A stretch of 64,000 nt of DNA from Alcanivorax sp. (GTDB lineage Bacteria; Pseudomonadota; Gammaproteobacteria; Pseudomonadales; Alcanivoracaceae), in assembly GCF_019431375.1 (NCBI RefSeq), contig NZ_CP080267.1, forward strand, positions 3,407,501 to 3,471,500, given 5' to 3'. Made by a program: the position numbers and the translations under genes. The first letter of the stretch is position 1. Every line of letters starts with the position of its first letter. Below the pieces are notes generated by a model that was given only the letters and a program-made list of their open reading frames with translations, had not been told where the DNA came from and did not search any database. Below, piece by piece: positions 1 to 10,579 of this stretch.

Positions 1-1713
<1,713 letters not shown>

Positions 1714-1899
1714 ATAACACCAAAGCAGTCTCGGCTCCGAGAGCCAGGACAGCAAAGAGACGGTGTCAGAGATAGACGCTTGCACCATTGAATAGCAAAC
1801 TTCTCGTTCCCATTTGGCTTTGCCGGTGAGCAGTGTAGTACACCGGTAAGGCAACCTAATTTGGTGACCCTGAGACAATCAGGAAAACCAAACCAGTTT

Positions 1900-2016
1900 G
1901 CCTGACGACCATAGAGTGTTGGAACCACCTGATCCCATGCCGAACTCAGAAGTGAAACGACATATCGCCGATGGTAGTGTGGGGTCTCCCCATGTGAGAG
2001 TAGGTCATCGTCAGGC
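1900..2016 (+). rRNA. rrf: 5S ribosomal RNA
   Basis: A 117-base 5S gene starting tgcctgacgacc and ending ggtcatcgtcaggc, whose ends pair to form helix I. The internal sequence ccgaactcagaagtgaaac is the conserved loop B/helix III region. It closes the rRNA operon and is followed by an intrinsic terminator. Confidence 0.95.
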
Positions 2017-2033
2017 TCTTAAATAAACAAAAG

Positions 2034-2063
2034 ACCCCCGCCACGAAAGTGTCGGGGGTTTTT
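2034..2063 (+). terminator. rRNA operon terminator
   Basis: The hairpin CCCCCGcCAC-GAAA-GTGtCGGGGG has a GAAA tetraloop and one internal mismatch, and is followed directly by TTTTTTG. It lies 17 bases after the 5S gene and is a clear rho-independent terminator. Confidence 0.92.
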
Positions 2064-2151
2064 TGTTTTATACAGGATCACGGTGATCAACACTCCCTAC
2101 CTCGCGGCAACGCCGCCATCCCCTCAAGGGGGACCGAGGTGTAACAAGCGA

Positions 2152-2198
2152 TGCCCCGCAGGGGGCAGCTTGAGGCGCCGCAGGCGTCCCGCAGGGAC
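2152..2198. repeat. Three consecutive small palindromes with a CCGCAGG core
   Basis: Three short inverted repeats follow each other: tgccccGCAggggca (one extra g) at 2152-2167, cgccGCAggcg at 2176-2186 and gtcccGCAgggac at 2186-2198. Each has a GCA loop flanked by CC and GG. They lie between the rRNA terminator and the small minus-strand gene. No coding function is seen; they may form RNA or cruciform hairpins. Confidence 0.6.
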
Positions 2199-2241
2199 AG
2201 CAAGCATGCTCGCTGCCTAAGTAGGTCATCTCCCAAGCCAC

Positions 2242-2262
2242 AAGCTAGAAGCTAGAAGCTAA
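2242..2262. repeat. Heptamer repeat AAGCTAG x3
   Basis: Three head-to-tail copies of a 7-base unit (aagctag, aagctag, aagctaa). The unit contains the palindrome AGCT. It sits just downstream of the minus-strand gene at 2326-2562. Function unknown. Confidence 0.7.
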
Positions 2263-2325
2263 AACCACCCCTTCGCCATGCAAGCATGGCTCCAACGAAT
2301 CAGTATCCAGCTGCAAACCCAACCC

Positions 2326-2562
2326 CTAAACCCCCATCCCGGTACTACGAATCTCATTATCCCGATAGTGCGGGTCCACCCAGCACCTGGGCAGCGTCTC
2401 GCCAGATGGGAATACCAGCTCTTCTTTGCTGAAGGGTTCAGTTTCCTGCACTTCTTCACCATGGTGGTAGCACCCGCTTACCTCGCTGCGAAGAGGGTTT
2501 ACCAGCTCTGTCAGGTCAATAATCTGGACCAGATGGCCGCTTTTGGACTCTTTGAGAAACAT
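2326..2562 (-). CDS. Small conserved hypothetical protein (78 aa)
   Basis: A 78-residue reading frame on the minus strand. Its ATG at 2562 is preceded at proper spacing by a strong ribosome-binding site (ggaggaaatagc then atg), which argues that it is real and that the overlapping plus-strand frame is not. The protein is acidic, soluble, without signal peptide or membrane segment. It contains ELVFPSGETLPRCWVDPHYR near its C-terminus, a pattern I associate with a small protein family of pseudomonads sometimes labelled acetyltransferase; it is far too short to be a complete GNAT enzyme. Function unknown. It stands alone between the rRNA operon and the acyl-CoA synthetase gene. Confidence 0.6.
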   Translation of the reverse strand: MFLKESKSGHLVQIIDLTELVNPLRSEVSGCYHHGEEVQETEPFSKEELVFPSGETLPRCWVDPHYRDNEIRSTGMGV

Positions 2563-2946
2563 GCTATTTCCTCCCGGCTCGTCCTGTAACTTTCAGGGTG
2601 CGGCGATTGGTATGGCGCTGGCAAGGGTAAAGGGCGTAAACATTATTAAACCAAGAGGGGCTTTATCCCTGGTGGCGGCCATTCTATGCTGGACGCCGCC
2701 AATACCAGCCATGCCAGGAGCCCTTTTCTGACGCTGTAAAGGCTCCATCGCCGGCGGCGAAAGTGGTATGGTTGGGGTTTGCTAATCAAGCCGACCCTGC
2801 ATAGCAGGGTTGCGATCCGGCGCTGGATGGATCGGCATCCGGCGCCGGGTTGATAGAGTTGTTGCGGTTTTGCAGGGTAGGCCTGCTCCAGACCCGCGGA
2901 AACGGGCTGTATCGATACGTTTGGACTTGGGAAAAGGTTAAGAATT
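2563..2946. other. Non-coding region upstream of the acyl-CoA synthetase gene
   Basis: A 384-base stretch without a convincing gene. It holds a perfect 7-base inverted repeat accctgc-ata-gcagggt at 2794-2810 and a direct repeat of atccggcgc near 2815 and 2835. The inverted repeat lies about 140 bases before the synthetase start and could be an operator or leader hairpin. No clear -35/-10 pair was identified. Confidence 0.4.
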
Positions 2947-4632
2947 ATGACAAAGGATAAGGCAGCAGTAATGAGCCCGCTCAAGGCGCTGGAACAGCGT
3001 TGTGAAAAACAGGGCAAGTCGGTAGCTATGGTTCAGCCCATGGGTGGTGGTGAGCTGCAGGACTATACCTGGGAACGAATCAACGATGAGGCTCGCAGAA
3101 TGGCGGCCTATCTGCAGTCGCAGGGTGTGCAAAAGGGTGACCATGTGGCGCTGGTTTCCAAAAACTGTGCGGAATGGATTATTGCTGATCTTTCTATCTG
3201 GATGGCTGGTGCCGTCAGTGTTCCGCTGTACCCGACCCTGGTTGAAGAGACGGTGCGTCAAATCATGGAGCACAGTGAGTCCAAGTTCTTGTTTGTGGGC
3301 AAGCTGGATGACTGGGACATGATGAAGGCGGGGGTACCTGCGGGAGTCAAGCAGGTGGCCTTTACATTGGCTCCGCGTGATGCTCTGAATGATTTCCCCA
3401 ACTGGGGCGATATTATCCGTGACACTGCGCCGATCGAAAAAGTGGCCGAGCCTGCCATGGAGGATATTGCGACCATTATTTATACCTCTGGCACTACCGG
3501 TATGCCTAAAGGGGTCATGCATGATTTTCAGTCTTTCTCGACCGTGGGCGAGAAGATGATCAAGGTGTATAACCTGACCCCTGACGAGCGCATGATTTCC
3601 TACCTGCCGCTGTCCCATGTGGCTGAGCGTGTGGCGGTGGAGATTGCCCAGCTATACGTAGGCAACAAGATCTTCTTTGCCGAATCCCTGGAAACATTCG
3701 GCGAAGACATCAAGCGTGCCCAGCCCACGGTCTTCTTTGCGGTGCCGCGTATCTGGTCCAAGTTCTATCAGAAGGCTTCCGAGGCGGTGCCGCCCAAGAA
3801 GCTCAACAAGCTGCTGAAAATTCCCTTCCTGAATAAAGTGATCAAAAAGAAGGTGCTGGGCGCCATGGGGCTGGACCAGTGTCGCATTGCGCTGTCCGGT
3901 GCTGCCGCGCTGTCCCCTGACATCATCACCTGGTTCAAGAAGCTGGATTTGGAAATTCTCGAAGTGTACGGCATGACCGAAAACCTGGCCTGGTCGCATA
4001 CCACTGAAGAGGGTGATCAGAAAATCGGTTGGGTAGGCACTCCCAATGATGGGGTGGAATGCCGTATTGGCGAGGGCGGTGAAATCCTGGTGCGCAGCCT
4101 GGGTAACATGAAGGGCTACTACAAGCAGCCAGACAAGACGGCTGAAGATCTGACTGAAGACGGTTGGTTGCATACTGGTGATGTGGGCGAGATCGACGAG
4201 AAGGGTCGGTTGCGTATTACCGGTCGCGTCAAGGAAATCTTCAAGACGGAAAAAGGTAAGTATGTGGCGCCAGCGCCGATTGAAAATCGTCTCTCTACTC
4301 AGCCGGGTCTGGAACTGTCCTGTGTCATCGGACAGGGAATGGGGCAGCCCATTGCCTTGTTGAACATTACCCCGGAAGAGCAGGAGAAACTGTCCAAGGG
4401 TAGTGAGAAAGAGCATTTCACCAAAGAGCTGGAGGCGCTGCTGGCTCGAGTTAACAATGAGCTCGATCCCCACGAACGTATGACGACTCTGGTGGTGTGC
4501 AAAGATGCATGGACAGTGGAAAACAACCTGATTACGCCTACCTTGAAGTTGAAGCGTAACGAAATCGAAAAACGTTATGCAGACGACATCCCCAAGTGGG
4601 CGAAAACCAAAGGGGTGGTTTGGGAAGCTTGA
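2947..4632 (+). CDS. AMP-binding long-chain fatty acid-CoA ligase
   Basis: A 561-residue member of the ANL adenylating superfamily, most like long-chain acyl-CoA synthetases, which activate free fatty acids with ATP and CoA. The P-loop motif IIYTSGTTGMPKG is near residues 176-188, EVYGMTE (A5 motif) near 338 and GWLHTGDVGEIDEKGRLRITGR (A7/A8, shown in part here as two segments: GWLHTGDVG and GRLRITGR) near 402-426. No transmembrane segment; cytosolic or membrane-associated. An ATG at 2971 is an alternative start, but 2947 is open and in frame. The gene ends inside the start region of birA. Substrate length cannot be told from sequence; a medium/long fatty acid fits the lipid genes at the right end of the window. 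Confidence 0.88.
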   Translation: MTKDKAAVMSPLKALEQRCEKQGKSVAMVQPMGGGELQDYTWERINDEARRMAAYLQSQGVQKGDHVALVSKNCAEWIIADLSIWMAGAVSVPLYPTLVEETVRQIMEHSESKFLFVGKLDDWDMMKAGVPAGVKQVAFTLAPRDALNDFPNWGDIIRDTAPIEKVAEPAMEDIATIIYTSGTTGMPKGVMHDFQSFSTVGEKMIKVYNLTPDERMISYLPLSHVAERVAVEIAQLYVGNKIFFAESLETFGEDIKRAQPTVFFAVPRIWSKFYQKASEAVPPKKLNKLLKIPFLNKVIKKKVLGAMGLDQCRIALSGAAALSPDIITWFKKLDLEILEVYGMTENLAWSHTTEEGDQKIGWVGTPNDGVECRIGEGGEILVRSLGNMKGYYKQPDKTAEDLTEDGWLHTGDVGEIDEKGRLRITGRVKEIFKTEKGKYVAPAPIENRLSTQPGLELSCVIGQGMGQPIALLNITPEEQEKLSKGSEKEHFTKELEALLARVNNELDPHERMTTLVVCKDAWTVENNLITPTLKLKRNEIEKRYADDIPKWAKTKGVVWEA

Positions 4633-5600
4633 GCGTTCTCAAAGAGGCGGATCAGCAATTGATCCGCCTTCTTGCTGATGGTCAATTCCGTTCCGGCTCA
4701 GAACTGGGTGAGGCCCTGGGGATTTCCAGGGCAGCCATCTGGAAGCGTGTGCAGCGGCTTGAGGAGTTCGGCCTGGCGCTGGAGTCCGTCAAGGGAAAAG
4801 GCTATCGGCTGGCACAGCCTGTCGATCTGATTGATCCCCTTTCTCTGCAGGCGACATTGGGTGACCGGGCGCAGTTGCACTATCAGTGGGTTACCGAATC
4901 TACCAATGCGGATGCCCTGGCCATAGAAGGGCCGGTCAGTGGTCCCCTGGTGTTTGTCACTGAATGCCAGACCGCCGGTCGTGGCCGGCGAGGCCGGCAG
5001 TGGCAATCTCCCTTTGCTGCCAACCTGTATTTCTCCATTCGTTTTCCGGTCAGTGGCGGATTCGCCGCTTTGGGCGGGTTGAGTCTGGCGGTGGGTGTGG
5101 CTGTGGCTAAGGCGTTACAGGAGCTGGATCCGCCTTTGCCGGTAACCTTGAAATGGCCCAATGATCTGCAGATCAATGGTGCCAAGGTTGGTGGTGTGCT
5201 GATAGAGCTGGCCGGAGAAATGGATGGTCAGGTGGATGTGGTCATCGGTGTGGGTGTTAATGGTCGCATGACGGGACATCAGGCCCGGGATATCGATCAG
5301 GCCTGGACCGATCTGGCCAGCGAGCTTGCCGATATGCCGCCGCGGACAACGCTGGCCGCCTGTGTGCTATCCCGTTTGCTGGAAATGATGCCTCATTTTT
5401 CGCAACACGGCTTTGTCGCTTTCCAGAATGATTTTGATCGCTATGATGCGGTGCGGGGAAAGTCGGTGCAGGTTCAGTCCGGTGACCAGATGATTCTGGG
5501 GCGGGCTGTTGGTGTTCTGGCGGATGGGGCTTTGCGTGTGGAAACTCCTGACGGGGTCCGTGAAGTCTATGGCGGTGAAGTGAGTCTGAGAGTGCGATGA
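4629..5600 (+). CDS. birA: Bifunctional biotin-[acetyl-CoA-carboxylase] ligase / biotin operon repressor
   Basis: BirA makes biotinyl-5'-AMP and transfers biotin to the carboxyl carrier protein AccB; with its N-terminal winged helix it also represses biotin genes. The protein is 323 aa (E. coli 321). An N-terminal helix-turn-helix (LGEALGISRAAIWKRV) is followed by the catalytic motif GRGRRGRQW near residue 117, KWPNDL near 170 and a C-terminal SH3-like domain. I choose the TTG at 4629 because it overlaps the upstream stop as TTGA and gives the usual N-terminus; an ATG at 4596 would add 11 unconserved residues. Translational coupling to the acyl-CoA synthetase gene is likely. Confidence 0.93.
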   Translation: MSVLKEADQQLIRLLADGQFRSGSELGEALGISRAAIWKRVQRLEEFGLALESVKGKGYRLAQPVDLIDPLSLQATLGDRAQLHYQWVTESTNADALAIEGPVSGPLVFVTECQTAGRGRRGRQWQSPFAANLYFSIRFPVSGGFAALGGLSLAVGVAVAKALQELDPPLPVTLKWPNDLQINGAKVGGVLIELAGEMDGQVDVVIGVGVNGRMTGHQARDIDQAWTDLASELADMPPRTTLAACVLSRLLEMMPHFSQHGFVAFQNDFDRYDAVRGKSVQVQSGDQMILGRAVGVLADGALRVETPDGVREVYGGEVSLRVR

Positions 5601-6331
5601 AACTGTTTGTGGATGTGGGCAACACTGCCATGAAATGGCGCTTTCGCCAGGGTGAGAAGGTTGAGCAGGGCGGGTGCCGGCATGGCAGGGACTGGCCTGC
5701 CGTTATTGGCGCCTTGCTGAAAGATGGCGGACACCTTGAGTCGATCTGGATCGCTTCTGTGGCTGGGCCCTCTGCGGACGCTGAAATTGCCGGCTTGCTG
5801 GCTGACCGGACCGGAGTGTCGCCGTGTTTCTATTACTCCTGCGCGGATGACTTCGGCGTGCGCAGCTGTTATCCGGAGCCTCGAAAGCTGGGTGTGGATC
5901 GCTGGGTGGCAATGATCGAGGGTTATCAGCGTTTTGGGGCCAGTATCATTATCGATTGTGGCAGTGCGCTGACCATTGATGCTGTAGATGGCAAGGGCGA
6001 GTTCCTGGGTGGGTACATTGTCCCGGGGCTGGGAATGCTGCGAACGGCCCTGTTGCGTGATACCTCTGACGTGCATATCGAACCGGCCGCGGCCAGACCG
6101 GGGCTGGGGCGCTCCACCGGTGAGTGTGTGCACAATGGTTTGTTGCGTATGTCTGTGGCCTTCGTCACGGAGGTGGTGGTTGAACTGCGCCAAGTGCTTG
6201 ATGATACTTGTAAAGTGCTGGTGACTGGCGGTGATGCCCCGAAATTGACAGGTGCTTTCCAGTTCGACTTTCTGCATATGCCCGACCTGGTCCTCGATGG
6301 CCTTGAGCGCGTGGCAGCCCGACAACAATAA
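5597..6331 (+). CDS. coaX: Type III pantothenate kinase
   Basis: CoaX phosphorylates pantothenate, the first step of coenzyme A synthesis; type III enzymes are not feedback-inhibited by CoA. The 244-residue protein starts with the phosphate-binding motif DVGNTAMKW (residues 6-14) and carries GVDRWVA near 100 and DCGSALTIDAVD near 119-130, the ASKHA-fold signature. Its ATG overlaps the birA stop (ATGA), so the two are translationally coupled, the usual birA-coaX pair of pseudomonads. Confidence 0.93.
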   Translation: MKLFVDVGNTAMKWRFRQGEKVEQGGCRHGRDWPAVIGALLKDGGHLESIWIASVAGPSADAEIAGLLADRTGVSPCFYYSCADDFGVRSCYPEPRKLGVDRWVAMIEGYQRFGASIIIDCGSALTIDAVDGKGEFLGGYIVPGLGMLRTALLRDTSDVHIEPAAARPGLGRSTGECVHNGLLRMSVAFVTEVVVELRQVLDDTCKVLVTGGDAPKLTGAFQFDFLHMPDLVLDGLERVAARQQ

Positions 6332-6347
6332 TGGTGGGGGAACACCG

Positions 6348-6998
6348 GTGCGGTGGATATTTTACAGCTTGCTGGTCGTGAATCTGGTTTATCTGGGGGT
6401 GCAGCTCACCAAGAGCCTGGCTCCCCGTGATGCGACGGTGTCGTTGCGTGTGCCTGCCCAGGCTGCGGGTGGGGAGCCGTTGGTGCTGCTTTCCGAGCGG
6501 TCGCAGCCGAGCAGAGAGGGCGCACGCAGGCCGGAAGCCGGCTCCCTCTGTGCGGTGGTGGGGCCCTGGCAGTCGCGGGAGGCGGCCAATGCTGGTGCGG
6601 TGCAGCTCAGGGCGGCAGGTTTGCCGGGCCGCGTGCGGGCGCTGAATATCGAGAAGGATCGCCTCAATTGGGTCTATCTGCCTCCTTATCCTGACAGGGA
6701 GCGTGCGTTGAGGGTGCTTCATGAGCTGCAGGATCATGGCGTAGACAGCTTTGTGGTCAAGGAAGGTGATGATGCCAATGCCATTTCGCTAGGCTATTTT
6801 TCCAGTGCGGAGTCGGCGGAAGGGTTGCGCGTAAAGATGCGCAACGCCGGTTATCCGGCCTTTGTGCGTGAAACATCCCGGGCGGTCACTGAATACTGGG
6901 TTTATCTGGCTGACCAGGCGCCAAAAGAGAAGCCGGAACTGGATATATTTCTGCAGGCAAATCAGTCTCTTAAGCTTGACTGGGTAGCCTGTCCGTAA
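6348..6998 (+). CDS. SPOR-like single-pass membrane protein
   Basis: A 216-residue protein with one N-terminal transmembrane segment (IFYSLLVVNLVYLGVQL, residues 4-20), a variable linker and a C-terminal region resembling a SPOR peptidoglycan-binding domain: aromatic WVYLPPYPDRERALRVLHEL followed by SLGYFSSAESAEGL. SPOR domains bind denuded glycan at division sites; here the role is inferred only from that similarity. The GTG at 6348 is chosen because gggggaa lies upstream at good spacing and it places the hydrophobic segment at the N-terminus. It follows coaX by 16 bases, as in pseudomonads where a SPOR protein follows birA-coaX. Confidence 0.75.
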   Translation: MRWIFYSLLVVNLVYLGVQLTKSLAPRDATVSLRVPAQAAGGEPLVLLSERSQPSREGARRPEAGSLCAVVGPWQSREAANAGAVQLRAAGLPGRVRALNIEKDRLNWVYLPPYPDRERALRVLHELQDHGVDSFVVKEGDDANAISLGYFSSAESAEGLRVKMRNAGYPAFVRETSRAVTEYWVYLADQAPKEKPELDIFLQANQSLKLDWVACP

Positions 6999-7037
6999 AT
7001 TGCTGGGCAATTATTAGGCGTTTGATCTCCAAGTGGA

Positions 7038-7064
7038 TTGCGCCGCCTGATTCCTTTCTATAGA
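7038..7064 (+). promoter_or_regulatory. Putative promoter of the tRNA-tuf operon
   Basis: A good -10 hexamer TATAGA at 7059-7064 lies 17 bases before the first tRNA. A TTGCGC at 7038 is the likely -35, with a short 15-base spacer; GGATTG at 7035 would give 18. Placed by position and -10 quality only. Confidence 0.45.
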
Positions 7065-7081
7065 ATTCGCAACCCTTGTGA

Positions 7082-7157
7082 GCTGGCGTAGCTCAGTTGG
7101 TAGAGCAGCTGATTTGTAATCAGCCGGTCGGGGGTTCGACTCCTCTCGCCAGCTCCA
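7082..7157 (+). tRNA. tRNA-Thr (anticodon TGT)
   Basis: A 76-base cloverleaf with paired acceptor ends gctggcg / cgccagc, anticodon loop ctgatttgtaatcag carrying TGT, T-loop ggttcgact and an encoded CCA end. First of four tRNA genes ahead of tuf, the thrU-tyrU-glyT-thrT-tufB order of E. coli. Confidence 0.96.
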
Positions 7158-7232
7158 GCTTTAAACGTGCCTAACTACTTGAAAATAGGTTGACAAGTGG
7201 TTGGGCCGAAAAGAGAATGTAGGCCCTTTTCT

Positions 7233-7316
7233 GGAGGGGTTCCCGAGTGGCCAAAGGGATCAGACTGTAAATCTGACGCGAAAGCTTCGGAGGTTCGAAT
7301 CCTCCCCCCTCCACCA
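7233..7316 (+). tRNA. tRNA-Tyr (anticodon GTA)
   Basis: An 84-base tRNA with a long variable arm, acceptor ggagggg / cccctcc, anticodon arm cagactgtaaatctg (GTA), T-loop ggttcgaat and encoded CCA. Second tRNA of the tuf operon. Confidence 0.96.
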
Positions 7317-7382
7317 GATTAAAAGCAGATCATTCTTTGGATGGTTTGTATGGCCGGAAGGCTGGCAGGCATCGGAAGGTTT

Positions 7383-7456
<74 letters not shown>

Positions 7457-7499
7457 GCTCCGGTAGAGTTTGGTCGCCGCTAGGCGGCATGAAGGTTAT

Positions 7500-7575
7500 G
7501 CTCTTGTAGCTCAGTAGGTAGAGCACACCCTTGGTAAGGGTGAGGTCACCGGTTCAAATCCGGTCAAGAGCTCCA
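7500..7575 (+). tRNA. tRNA-Thr (anticodon GGT)
   Basis: A 76-base tRNA, acceptor gctcttg / caagagc, anticodon arm cacccttggtaagggtg (GGT), T-loop ggttcaaat and encoded CCA. Last tRNA before tuf. Confidence 0.96.
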
Positions 7576-7579
7576 ATTT

Positions 7580-7606
7580 CCGGGCCCAGGTATATCCTGG
7601 GTCCGG
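7580..7606 (+). other. Hairpin between tRNA-Thr and tuf
   Basis: ccgggcccagg-tatat-cctgggtccgg forms an 11-base-pair stem (one G-T wobble) five bases after the tRNA. No T-run follows, so it is more likely a processing or stability element of the tRNA-tuf transcript than a terminator. Confidence 0.55.
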
Positions 7607-7730
7607 CTTCATGTGTCTTGATGGTGCCAAGGTGGTCTGTGTTTATCAATACAGTCCTTAAATGTGTCTTTATCGGGTGTATGCGCGCCATATGGCGAGG
7701 AAGCACAGCCAAGTTAAGAGGTGAAGAGTC

Positions 7731-8921
<1,191 letters not shown>

Positions 8922-8937
8922 TCGTTGCGGTGAAGAA

Positions 8938-8968
8938 GGGTGGCGGGCTAGCCTGCCACCCTGTTTTA
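8938..8968 (+). terminator. Terminator or attenuator after tuf copy 1
   Basis: gggtggc-gggctagcct-gccaccc followed by tgtttt. The stem is seven perfect pairs with a possible inner extension. Only 20 bases separate it from tRNA-Trp, so partial read-through probably feeds the tRNA and secE-nusG. Confidence 0.75.
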
Positions 8969-8988
8969 TTTAAAGGTTTCAGAGTTAC

Positions 8989-9064
8989 AGGCCAGTAGTT
9001 CAATTGGTAGAGCACCGGTCTCCAAAACCGGCTGTTGGGGGTTCGAGTCCCTCCTGGCCTGCCA
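8989..9064 (+). tRNA. tRNA-Trp (anticodon CCA)
   Basis: A 76-base tRNA, acceptor aggccag / ctggcct, anticodon arm ccggtctccaaaaccgg (CCA), T-loop ggttcgagt, discriminator G and encoded CCA. Its position between tuf and secE is the pseudomonad arrangement. Confidence 0.96.
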
Positions 9065-9107
9065 ATTTTCCCAAGGCTGCCGCTTGGGTGGTGGGGTGCA
9101 TCGTAAG

Positions 9108-9482
9108 ATGAGCGAGAAAACAGAAGCACGTTCCGGCTCTGCCGCCTTCGAGGCGGTGAAGTGGTTGCTGGTAGTCGGTCTGGTGGCCGCTGCTGTTGTC
9201 GGTAATAGCTATTTCTCCGAGCAGCCCACTCTTTACCGGGTGGTCGGTGTTGTTGCTGTTGCCCTGGTCGCAGTGTTTTTTGCTCTGCAGACCGAGCAGG
9301 GCAAGGCGTTCAATCAGCTGCGCAAGGATTCCATGGTCGAGCTGCGTAAAGTGGTGTGGCCGACGCGTCAGGAAACCCTGCAGACCACGCTGATTGTTCT
9401 TGTCTTTGTTGTGATTGTGGCCCTGTTGCTGTTTGTGCTCGACTGGATCCTCGGTGGGCTCATGTCCTGGGTTATTGGCTAA
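9108..9482 (+). CDS. secE: Preprotein translocase subunit SecE
   Basis: SecE clamps SecY in the SecYEG export channel. The 124-residue protein has three hydrophobic segments (about 20-37, 44-62 and 94-122) like the three-span enterobacterial form, and the conserved amphipathic region VELRKVVWPTRQETLQT before the last span. The ATG at 9108 is chosen over an upstream TTG at 9084. It is followed 9 bases later by nusG, the universal secE-nusG pair. Confidence 0.95.
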   Translation: MSEKTEARSGSAAFEAVKWLLVVGLVAAAVVGNSYFSEQPTLYRVVGVVAVALVAVFFALQTEQGKAFNQLRKDSMVELRKVVWPTRQETLQTTLIVLVFVVIVALLLFVLDWILGGLMSWVIG

Positions 9483-9491
9483 GGGGTAAAC

Positions 9492-10034
9492 ATGGCAAAG
9501 CGCTGGTATGTGGTACATGCCTATTCGGGTTTCGAGAAGCACGTAAAACGCGCCCTGGAAGAGCGCGTTAAATTGCGTTCTATGGAAGAGCTTTTCGGCG
9601 AGATTCTGGTTCCTACCGAAGAAGTGGTGGAGATCAAGGGCGGCCAAAAGCGCAAGTCTGAGCGTAAGTTCTTCCCGGGCTATGTGTTGGTGCAGATGGA
9701 GATGTGTGATGACTCCTGGCACCTGGTAAAAGAAACCCCGAAAGTGATGGGCTTTATTGGTGAAGATCCGAAAAATCCGGGTCGCGTTTCACCGATTACC
9801 CAGAAAGAGGCGGATGCCATTCTGCGTCGCATGGATGATGCGGTCGAGAAGCCGAAGCCGAAGACACTGTTTGAGGCGGGTGAAGTGGTTCGTGTCAACG
9901 ACGGTCCCTTTGCTGACTTCAATGGCGTAATCGAAGAAGTGAATTACGAGAAGAGTCGCCTGCAGGTGGCAGTAATGATCTTCGGTCGTTCCACGCCGGT
10001 AGAGCTGGAATTCGGTCAGGTCGAAAAAACCTGA
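9492..10034 (+). CDS. nusG: Transcription termination/antitermination factor NusG
   Basis: NusG binds RNA polymerase, raises processivity and couples it to Rho or ribosomal S10. 180 aa (E. coli 181). The N-terminal domain begins KRWYVVHAYSGFEKHVKRAL and has FPGYVLVQM; the C-terminal KOW domain has VNDGPFADFNGVIEEV. Preceded by ggggtaaac before ATG. Confidence 0.97.
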   Translation: MAKRWYVVHAYSGFEKHVKRALEERVKLRSMEELFGEILVPTEEVVEIKGGQKRKSERKFFPGYVLVQMEMCDDSWHLVKETPKVMGFIGEDPKNPGRVSPITQKEADAILRRMDDAVEKPKPKTLFEAGEVVRVNDGPFADFNGVIEEVNYEKSRLQVAVMIFGRSTPVELEFGQVEKT

Positions 10035-10058
10035 TCCTTTCAGTGGTATCAATTAGGT

Positions 10059-10091
10059 GCCCTGATCGCTGAAAAGCGTTCGGGGCGTTTT
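10059..10091 (+). terminator. GAAA-capped terminator/attenuator between nusG and rplK
   Basis: gccctgatcgct-GAAA-agcgttcggggc pairs over 12 positions with one mismatch and one wobble and is followed by GTTTT. It can end the secE-nusG transcript or attenuate entry into rplK. A TTGACA at 10090-10095 overlaps the T-run and could be the -35 of an rplK promoter, but no good -10 follows. Confidence 0.75.
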
Positions 10092-10147
10092 GACAACCTG
10101 AGGGGAGCCCGCACTCTGCGCGGCGTTTGCACCCAAGGAGTCTTACA

Positions 10148-10576
10148 ATGGCGAAGAAAGTCCAAGCCTACATCAAGCTGCAGGTTGCAGCGGGTCAGGC
10201 TAACCCGTCCCCGCCGGTTGGTCCCGCACTGGGTCAGCACGGTGTGAATATCATGGAGTTCTGTAAGGCGTTCAACGCCCAGACTCAGCAGCTGGATGCC
10301 GGTGCGCCGGTTCCTGTTGTGATCACCGTTTATAGCGACCGCTCCTTTACCTTCACCATGAAGACGCCGCCGGCGTCTTACCTGCTGAAGAAAGCGGCCG
10401 GTATCAAGAGCGGCTCTGGCGAGCCGAACACCAAGAAAGTGGGCAAGGTAACCCGTGAGCAGCTGGAAGAGATCGCCAAGGCCAAAGAGCCTGATCTGAC
10501 CGCTGCGGATCTGGAAGCTGCCGTGCGCACTATCGCGGGCTCTGCCCGTTCCATGGGTCTGGATGTGGAGGGTTAA
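10148..10576 (+). CDS. rplK: 50S ribosomal protein L11
   Basis: L11 forms the GTPase-associated stalk base and is needed for RelA activation. 142 aa, exactly the E. coli length. Starts MAKKVQAYIKLQVAAGQANP and contains PPVGPALGQHGVNIMEFCK. The ATG at 10148 follows aaggagtcttaca, a strong ribosome-binding site. Followed by rplA after 3 bases; in E. coli L1 represses this pair at the leader. Confidence 0.98.
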   Translation: MAKKVQAYIKLQVAAGQANPSPPVGPALGQHGVNIMEFCKAFNAQTQQLDAGAPVPVVITVYSDRSFTFTMKTPPASYLLKKAAGIKSGSGEPNTKKVGKVTREQLEEIAKAKEPDLTAADLEAAVRTIAGSARSMGLDVEG

Positions 10577-10579
10577 CCA

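Noticed and set aside
2278..2589. 103-aa plus-strand frame overlapping the 78-aa minus-strand gene
   Set aside because: It has no ribosome-binding site, while the minus-strand frame has a strong one and a conserved-looking protein.
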